Positions 55,748-64,000 of a DNA stretch of 64,000 bases are shown here, piece by piece. The notes beneath the pieces are model-generated. The model did no database searches and was not told the origin of the DNA. It saw only the letters and a list, made by a program, of their open reading frames with translations. Position 1 is the first letter of the stretch. Each line of letters begins with the position of its first letter. Location: contig OX336388.2 in NCBI GenBank assembly GCA_946902985.2, forward strand, positions 1,695,359,978 through 1,695,423,977. Direction: 5' to 3'. The position numbers and the translations under genes are program-made. This stretch comes from Meconema thalassinum (taxonomy: Eukaryota > Arthropoda > Insecta > Orthoptera > Tettigoniidae).

Positions 55748-58700
55748 GGTAACTGTAACTTCGATACTAATTATGTCGAGTAACTGTAACTTCGTTACTA
55801 ATTATGACAGGTAACTCTAACTTCGATACTAATTATGGCAGGTAACAGTAACCTCGATACTAATTAATTCAGGTAACAGTAACTTCGATACTAATTATGA
55901 CAGGTAACTGTAACTTCGATACTAATTATGAAAAGTAACTGTAACTTCGATACTTATTAGGACAGGTAACTGTAACTTCATTAGTAATTATGACAAGAAA
56001 CTGTAACTTCGATACTAATAATGACAGGTAACTGTAACTTCGATACTAATTATGACAAGGAACTGTAATTTCGATACAAATTATGGCAGGTAACTGTAAC
56101 TTTGATACTAATTATGACAGGAAACAGTAACTTCGATACTAATTATGACAAGTAACAGTAACTTCGTTACTAATTATGACAAGTAGCTCTAATTTTGATG
56201 TAAAATTATGGCAGGTAACAGTAACTTCGATACTAATTAATACAGGTAACAGTAACTTCGATACTAATTATGACAGTTTTCTGTAACATCGTTACTAATT
56301 ATGCCAAGTAACTGTAACTTCGATACAAATTATGACAAGTAACTGTAATTTCGATACAAATTATGGCAGGTAACTGTAACTTCGATACTAATTATGACAG
56401 GTAACAGTTACTTCGATACTAATTATGACAAGTAACTGTAACTTCGATACTAATTATGACAGGTAACTGTAACTTCGTTACTAATTATGACATGTAACTG
56501 TAATTTCGATACAAATTATGGCAGGTAACTGTAACTTCGATACTAATTATGACAGGTAACAGTATCTTCGATACTAATTATGACAAGTAGCTGTAACTTC
56601 GATACTAATTATGACAGGTAACTGTAACATCGTTACTAATTATGACAAGTAACTGTAATTTCGTTACAAATTATGGCAGGTAATTGTAATTTCAATACTA
56701 ATTATGACAGGTAACAGTAACTTCGAAATAATTATGACAAGTAACAGTAACTTCGATGCTAATTATGAAAAGTAACTGTAACTTCGATACTAATTATGAC
56801 AGGTAACTGTAACTTGGTTACTAATTATGACAAGTAACTGTAATTTCGATTCAAATTTTGGCAGGTAACTGTAACTTCGATACTAAATATGACAGGTAAC
56901 AGTAACTTCGATACTAATTATGACAAGTAACTTAATGTCGATAACAATTATGACAAGTAACTGTAACTTCGATACTAATTATGACAGGCAACTGTAACTT
57001 CGTTACTAATTATGACAAATAACTTTAATTTCCATACTTATTATGGCAGGTAACTGTAACTTCGTTACTAATTATGACAAGTCTCTGTAATTTCGATACA
57101 AATTATGGCAGGTAACTGTAACTTGGATACTAATTATGACAAGTAAATGTAACTTCGATACTAATTATGACAGGTAACTGAAATTTCGATAAAAATTATG
57201 GCAGGTAACTGTAACTTCGATACCAGTTATGACAGGTAACTGTAACTTCGTTACTAATTATGACAAGTAACTGTAATTTCGATACAAATTATGGCAGGTA
57301 ACTGTAACTTCGATACTAATTATGACAGGTAACAGTACCTTCGATGCTAATTATGACAGGTAACTGTAACTTCGATACTAATTATGACAAGGAACTGTAA
57401 TTTCGATACAAATTATAGCAGGTAATTGTAACTTCGTTACTAATTATGACAGGTAAATGTAATTTCGATACAAATTTTGGCAGGTAACTGTAACTTCGAT
57501 ACTAATTATGACAAGTCCCGGTATTTTCGATACAAATTATGGCAGGTAACTGTAACTTCCATTCTAATTATGACAGGTAACAGTAACTTCGATACTAATT
57601 ATGACAAGTAACTTTAATTTCGATACTAATTATGACAAGTAACTGTAACTTCGATACTAATTATGACACGTAACTGTAACTTCGTTCCTAATTATGACAA
57701 TTAACTCTAATTTCGATAAAAAAATATGGCAGGTAATTGTAACTTCGACACTAATTAATACAGGTAACAGTAACTTCGATACTAATTATGACAAGGAACT
57801 GTAATTTCGATACAAATTATGGCAGGTAACTGTAACTTTGATACTAATTATGACAGGTAACAGTAACTTCGATACTAATTATGACAAGTAACTGTAACTT
57901 CGATACTAATTATGACAAGTAACCGTAACTTCGATACTTATTATGACAGGTAACTGTAACTTCATTACTAATTATGACAAGAAACTGTAACTTCGATACT
58001 AATTATGACAGGTAACTGTAACTTCGATACTAATTATGACAAGTAACTGTAACTTCGATACTAATTATGACAAGTAACTGTAACTTCGATACTAATTGTG
58101 ACAGGTAACAGTAACTTCGATATAATTATGACAAGTAACAGTAACATCGATACTAATTATGACAAGTAACTGTAATTTCGATACAAATTTTGGCAGGTAA
58201 CTGTAACTTCGATACTAATTATGACTGGTAACAGTAACTTTGATACTAATTATGACAAGTAAATGTAACTTCGATACTAATTAAGGCAGGTAACTGTAAC
58301 TTCGTTACAAATTATGACAAGTAACTGTAATTTCGATACAAACTATGGCAGGTAACTGTAACTTCGATACTAATTATGACAGGTAACAGTAACTTCGATA
58401 CTAATTATGGCAGGTATTGTAACTTCGATACTAATTATCAAAGGTAACAGTAACTTCGACACTAATTATGACAAGTAACTGTAACTTCGATACTAATTAT
58501 GACAGGTAACTGTAACTTCGTTACTAATTATGACAAGTAACAGTAATTTCGCAAAAAATTTCGCAGGTAATTGTAATTTCGATACTAATTATGACAGGTA
58601 ACAGTAACTTCGATACTAATTAGGACAAGTAACAGTAACTTCGATACTAATTATGACAAGTAACTGTAATTTCGATACTAATTATGACAGGTAACTCTAA

Positions 58701-60145
58701 CTTCGTTACTAATTATGACAAGTAATTTTAATTTCGATACAAATTTTGGCAGGTTACTGTAACTTCGATACTAATTATGACAGGTAACAGCAACTTCGAT
58801 ACTAATTATGACAAGTAACTGTAACTTCGATACTTATTATGACAGGTAACTGTAACTTCGTTACTAATTATGACAAGTAACTGTAATTTCGATACAAATT
58901 ATGGCAGGTAACTGTAACTTCGATACTAATTATGACAGGTAACAGTATCTTCGATACTAATTATGACAAGTAACTATAACTTCGATACAAATTATGACAG
59001 GTAACTGTAACTTCGATACTAATTATGACAAGAATCTCTAACGTCGTTCCTAATTATGACAAGTAACTTTAATTTTGATAAAAATTATGGTTGGTAACGG
59101 TAACTTCAATACTATTTATGACAGGTAACAGTACTTTCGATACTAATTATGAGAGGTAACTGTAACTTCGTTACTAATTATGAAAAGTAACTTTAATTTC
59201 GATACTAATTATGGCAGGTAACTGTAACTTCGTTACTAATTATGACAAGTCCCTGCAATTTCGATACAAATTATGGCAGGTAACTGTAATTTCGATACTA
59301 ATTATGACAGGTAACATTAACTTCGATACTAATTACGACAAGTAAATATAACTTCGATACAAATTATGACAGGTAACAGTAACTTCGATACTAATTATGA
59401 CAAGAAACTTTACCTACGTTACTAATTATGACAAGTAACTGTAATTTTGATAAAAATTATGGTAGGTAACTGTAACTTCAATACTAATTATGACAGGTAA
59501 CAGTAACTTCGATACTAATTATGACTGGAAACTGTAACTCCGTTACTAATTATGACAAATAACTTTAATTTCCATACTAATTATGGCAGGTAACTGTAAC
59601 TTCGTTACTAATTATGACAAGTAACTGTAATTTCGATACAAATTATTGCAGGTAACAGTACCTTCGGTACTAATTATGACAGGTAACTGTAACTTCTATA
59701 CTAATTATGGCAAGGAACTGTAATTTCGATACAAATTATGACAGGTTACTGTAACTTCGATACTAATTATGACAGGTAACAGTAACTTCTATACTAATTA
59801 TGACAAGTAAATATAACTTCGATACAAATTATGACAGGTAACAGTAACTTCGATACTAATTATGACAAGAAACTTTACCTACGTTACTAATTATGACAAG
59901 TAACTGTAATTTTGATTAAAATTATGGTAGATAACTGTAACTTCAATACTAACTATGACAGGTAACAGTAACTTCGATACTAATTATGACTGGTAACTGT
60001 AACTCCGTTACTAATTATGAAAAATAACTTTAATTTCCATACTAATTATGGCAGGTAACTGTAACTTCGTTACTAATTATGACAAGTCCCTGTAATTTCG
60101 ATACAAATTATGGCAGGTAACTGTAACTTGGATACTAATTATGAC

Positions 60146-60393
60146 AAGTAACTGTAACTTCGATACTAATTATGACAGGTTACTGTAATTTCGATACAAA
60201 TTATGGCAGGTAACTGTAACATCGATACCAGTTATGACAGGTAACTGTAACTTCGTTACTAATTATGACAAGTAACTGTAACTTCGATACTAATTATGAC
60301 AGGTAACTGTAATTTCGATACAAATTATGGCAGGTAACTGTAACTTCGATACCAGTTATGACAGGTAACTGTAACTTCGTTACTGATTATGAC
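60146..60393 (+). repeat. 124-bp (4-monomer) tandem duplication private to G3
   Basis: Two successive tetramers, 60146-60269 and 60270-60393, share the order CTTCGATAC, AATTTCG, GATACCAGTTATG, CTTCGTTAC. The GATACCAGTTATG marker is spaced exactly 124 bp. G1 and G2 have this tetramer once. This is a small in-register duplication younger than the G unit. Confidence 0.8.
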
Positions 60394-61449
60394 AAGTAAC
60401 TGTAATTTCGATACAAATTATGGCAGGTAACTGTAACTTCGATACTAATTATGACAGGTAACAGTAACTTCGATACTAATTATGACAAGTAAATATAACT
60501 TCGATACAAATTATGACCGGTAACTGTAACTTCGATACTAATTATGACAAGAAACTCTAACTTCGTTACTAATTATGACAAGTAACTGTAATTTTGATTA
60601 AAAATTATGGTAGGTAACTGTAACATCAATACTAATTATGACAGGTAACAGTAACCTCGATACTAATTATGACAAGTAACAGTACCTTCGATGCTAATTA
60701 TGACAGGTAACTGTAACTTCGATACTAATTAAGACAAGGAACTGTAATTTCGATACAAATTATGGCAGGTAACTGTAACTTCGTTACTAATTATGACAGG
60801 TAACTGTAATTTCGATACAAATTTTGGCAGGTAACTGTAACTTCGATACTAATTATGACAAGTCCCGGTAATTTCGATACAAATTATGGCAGGTAACTGT
60901 AACTTCCATACTAATTATGACAGGTAACAGTAACTTCGATACTAATTATGACAGGAAACAGTAACTTCGTTATTAATTTTGACAAGTAACTGTAATTTCG
61001 ATACAAATTATGACAGGTAACTGTAACTTCGTTACTAATTATGGCAAGTAACAGTACCTTCGATGCTAATTATGACAGGTAACTGTAACTTCGATACTAT
61101 TTATGACAAGGAACTGTAATTTCGATACAAATTATGGCAGGTAACTGTAACTTCGTTACTAATTATGACAAGTAACTGTAATTTCGTTACAAATATTGGC
61201 AGGTAACTGTAACTTCGATACTAATTATGACAGGTAACAGTAACTTCGGTACTAATTATGACAAGTAACTGTAACTTCGATACTTATTATGACACGTAAC
61301 TGTAACTTCGTTACTAATTATGACAAGTAACTGTAATTTCGATACAAATTATGGCAGGTAACTGTAACTTCGATACTAATTATGACAGGTAAGAGTTACT
61401 TCGATACTGATTATGACAAGTAACTATAACATCGATACAAATTATGACA

Positions 61450-61513
61450 GGTAACATGAAGTGTAACATAAATTTCTCGCCATACGGAACCTGGAATGAG
61501 TTCAATTATGACA
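61450..61513 (+). repeat. Odd 64-bp element, copy 5 (G3), hybrid context
   Basis: The inside has the copy-1 states (GGAACCTGG, GAGTTCAATT), and the sequence downstream follows the copy-1 side. The upstream flank has AGGTAAGAGTTAC and GACACGTAACTG monomers like copy 2. The switch falls in or next to the element. This fits crossing-over or conversion between the two classes, or an ancestral arrangement kept only here. Confidence 0.82.
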
Positions 61514-62733
61514 GGTAACTGTAACTTCGATACTAATTATGACAAGTAACTGTAATTTTGATTAAAAAATTTGGTAGGTAACTGTAACTTCAATACTAAT
61601 TATGACAGGTAACAGTAACTTCGATAATAATTATGAGAGGTAACTGTAACTTCGTTACTAATTATGACAAGTAACTTTAATTTCGATACTAATTATGACA
61701 AGTAATTGTAACTTCGATAATAATTATGGCAGGTAACTGTAACTTCGATACTAATTATGAGAGGTAACAGTAACTTCGATACTAATTATGACAGGTCACT
61801 GCAACTTTTTACTAATTATGACAAGTAACTGTAATTTCGATACTAATTATGGCAGGTAACTGTAACCTCGTTACTAATTATGAGATGTAACTGTAATTTC
61901 GATACAAATTATGGCAGGTAACTGTAATTTCAATACTAATTATGACAGGTAACAGTAACTTCGATACTTATTATGACAAGTAACTGTAACTTCGATACAA
62001 GTTATGACAGGTTACTGTAACTTCGTTACAAATTATGACAATTAATTATAATTTCGATACAAATTATGGCAGGTAACTGTTACTTCGATACTAATTATTA
62101 CAGGTAACAGTAACTTCGATACTAATTATGACAGGTAACAGTAACTTCGATACTAATTATGGCAAGTAACTGTAACTTCGGTACTAATTATGACAAGTAA
62201 CTGTAATTTCGATGGAAATTATGGCAGGTAACTGTAACTTCGATACTAATTATGACAGGTAACAGTAACTTCGATGCTAATTATGACTAAGAACTGTAAT
62301 TTGGATACAAATTATGTCAGGTAACTGTAACTTCGTTACTAATTATGACGAGGAACTGTAATTTCGATACAAATGATGGCAGGTTACTGTAACTTCGATA
62401 CTAATTATGACAGGTAACATTCACTTCGATACTAATTATGACAGAAAACAGTAACTTCGAAACTAATTATGACAGGTAACAGTAACTTCGATACTAATTA
62501 TGGCAGGTAACTGTAACTTCGATACTAATTATGACAGTTAACTGTAACTTCGTTACTAATTATGACAAGTAACTGTAATTTCGATACAAATTATGGCACG
62601 TAACTGTAACTTCGATACTAATTTTGTCAGGTAACATTCACTTCGTTACTAATTATGACAAGAAACTGTAACTTCGATACTAATGATGATAGGCAACTGT
62701 AACTACGTTACTAATTATAACAAGTAACTGTAA

Positions 62734-64000
62734 TTTCGTAAAAAATTTGGCAGGTAATTGTAATTTCGATACTAATTATGACAGGTAACAGTAACTTCGA
62801 TACTAATTAGGACAAGTAACAGTAACTTCGATACTAATTATGACAAGTAACTGTAACATCGATACTAATTATGACAGGTAACTGTAACTTCGTTACTAAT
62901 TATGACAAGTAACTTTAATTTTGATAAAAAATTATGGTTGGTAACGGTAACTTCAATACTAATTATGACAGGTAACAGTACTTTCGATACTTATTATGAC
63001 AGGTAACTGTAACTTCGTTACTAATTATGACAAGTATTTTTAATTTCGATACTAATTATGGCAGGTAACTGTAACTTCGTTACTAATTATGACAAGTCCC
63101 TGTAATTTCGATACAAATTATGGCAGGTAACTGTAATTTCGATACTAATTATGACAGGTAACAGTAACTTCGATACTAATTATGACAGGAAACTGTAACT
63201 TCGTTACTAATTATGACAAGTAACTGTAATTTCGATACAAATTATGACAGGTAACTGTAACTTCGTTACTAATTATGACAAGTAACTGTAATTTCGATAC
63301 AAATTATTGCAGGTAACAGTACCTTCGGTACTAATAATGACAGGTAACTGTAACTTCGATACTTATTATGGCAAGGAACTGTAATTTCGATACAAATTAT
63401 GGCAGGTTACTGTAACTTCGATACTAATTATGACAGGTGACAGTAACTTCGATACTAATTATGACAAGTAACTATTACTTCGATACAAATTATGACAGGT
63501 AACAGTAACTTCGATACTAATTATGACAAGAAACTTTACCTACGTTACTAATTATGACAAGTAACTGTAATTTCGATACAAATTATGGCAGGTAACTGTA
63601 ACTTCGTTACTAATTATGACAAGTAACTGTAATTTCGATACAAATTTTGGCAGGTAACTGTAACTTCGATACTAATTATGACAAGTCCCTGTAATTTCGA
63701 TACAAATTATGGCAGGTAACTGTAACTTCCATACTAATTATGACAGGTAACAGTAACTTCGATACTAATTATGACAGGAAATTGTAACTTCGTTACTAAT
63801 TATGACAAGTAACTGTAATTTCAATACAAATTATGACAGGTAACTGTAACTTCGTTACTAATTATGACAAGTAACAGTACCTTCGATGCTAATTATGACA
63901 GGTAACTGTAACTTCGATACTAATTATGACAAGGAACTGAAATTTCGATACAAATTATCGCAGGTAACTGTAACTTCGTTACTAATTATGACAAGCAACT
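62734..64000 (+). repeat. H: return of F-type sequence
   Basis: From TTTCGTAAAAAATTTGGC at 62734 to the end of the window the sequence is collinear with 39383-40649 at offset 23351. The offset is the same at the CCTTCGGT marker (63322 and 39971). H crosses the F2/F3 boundary as in the F array, and at some sites it has the F0 state (GGTTGGTAACGG, AGGTAACTG near 63001). It is therefore a sibling F copy and not a simple recent copy of F2/F3. It runs off the window. Confidence 0.82.

Larger units (their letters stand above)
51156..59590 (+). repeat. G2: 8435-bp HOR unit, copy 2
   Basis: This is collinear with G1 at exactly 8435 at every marker checked: 42761/51196, 45014/53449, 47249/55684 and 49684/58119. 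Differences I noticed are single bases, for example CAGTAAC to CAGTATC (near 51966), TTTTGGC to TTTAGGC (near 53164), AGGTAACTG to AGGCAACTG (near 56987) and ATCACAGG to ATCAAAGG (near 58438). Such closeness over 8.4 kb indicates a very recent duplication or conversion; an assembly duplication is the alternative. Confidence 0.9.
59591..62733 (+). repeat. G3: partial, recombinant third G unit
   Basis: After 59590 the sequence jumps within the G unit. AATTATTGCAGG near 59645 corresponds to about 52109 (offset 7536), whereas the 64-bp element at 61450 corresponds to 53449 (offset 8001). Net changes are therefore a loss of about 900 bp and then a gain of 465 bp (15 monomers). It contains a private 124-bp duplication (60146-60393) and a hybrid around its 64-bp element. 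It follows the G unit to the AATTATAACAAG monomer and stops at the junction with H. Confidence 0.75.
1..64000 (+). repeat. 31-bp satellite DNA array filling the whole window
   Basis: Every part of the window is made of head-to-tail copies of a 31-bp unit. A clean copy is 593-623. Its landmarks in order are GTAACTGTAAC (a GTAAC pair spaced 6 bp), TTCGATAC, and TAATTATGAC followed by AGG or AAG. I saw no copy in inverted orientation. The clean monomer has 10 G/C of 31. Coding is excluded by structure: 31 leaves remainder 1 on division by 3, so the reading phase shifts at each copy. On the + strand the stops of a monomer (TAA at GTAAC twice, TAA in CTAATT, TGA in ATGAC) all fall in one phase, so each frame closes about every 93 bp. 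On the - strand two of three frames close in each monomer. The array runs off both ends. By analogy with known satellites this is eukaryotic heterochromatin; centromere function is possible but not shown. Confidence 0.97.

Noticed and set aside
1..64000. CRISPR array (the 31-bp repeat length is in the usual CRISPR range)
   Set aside because: Repeats are directly adjacent with no unique spacers, run for 64 kb and vary as satellite monomers do. There is no leader or cas gene.
1..64000. Protein-coding repeats or short ORFs
   Set aside because: The 31-bp period breaks frame at each copy and stop codons recur in all six frames within about three monomers.
1..64000. Iterons of a plasmid or phage replication origin
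   Set aside because: Iteron sets are short. Thousands of copies with multi-kilobase higher-order repeats and no replication gene do not fit.
1..64000. Telomeric repeat array
   Set aside because: The unit is 31 bp, AT-rich and lacks the short G-rich pattern of known telomere repeats.
1..64000. Naming the source organism
   Set aside because: I see no gene or known transposon, and I do not recognise the monomer. Any species name would be a guess.

Overview
The whole 64 kb window is one uninterrupted tandem satellite array. The basic unit is a 31-bp monomer of about 32% GC (10 G/C in the 31-base form at 593-623). About 2,060 copies (64,000/31) lie head to tail, all in the same orientation on the + strand. 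I found no gene, RNA gene, transposon, CRISPR array or ordinary unique sequence. This is the architecture of eukaryotic heterochromatin (centromeric, pericentromeric or subtelomeric satellite DNA), not of a bacterial, phage or organelle genome. The sequence alone does not tell me which eukaryote it is or whether the array is a working centromere.

Structure is layered. Level 1 is the 31-bp monomer, with the landmarks GTAAC-N-GTAAC, TTCG(A/T)TAC and TAATTATGAC. Level 2 is a set of recurrent monomer types, which I call a to e, often in the order b-c-d-e-a, giving a 155-bp pentamer (778-932). Type a carries a perfect short dyad, GTAAC-TTC-GTTAC. Level 3 is a set of long higher-order repeats (HORs). 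Their lengths are close to whole numbers of monomers: 124, 279, 434, 1116/1117, 2638, 2944, 3135, 5182, 5741 and 8435 bp.

Layout: block A (1-5741); block B (5742-8876, block A with about 2.6 kb deleted internally); block C (8877 to about 11217, the front part of A reshuffled); D1 and D2 (about 11218-21581, two tandem 5182-bp units, each containing a nested 1116/1117-bp duplication); E (about 21582-25543, a 2638-bp spaced duplication plus D-like material); a more diverged mosaic (about 25544-30620); F0 to F3 (about 30621-42720, a 2944-bp unit in tandem with longer relatives at both ends); G1 and G2 (about 42721-59590, two 8435-bp units that look almost identical); G3 (59591-62733, partial and recombinant); and H (62734-64000, a return of F-type sequence collinear with 39383-40649).

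The only sequence that does not read as an easily recognised monomer is a 64-bp element. It occurs five times, only in the G blocks (45014, 47249, 53449, 55684, 61450). It looks like two strongly diverged monomers or an insertion that replaced them. All positions were read by eye from shared landmark variants, so block ends are good to about one or two monomers. Identity levels are impressions, not computed values.
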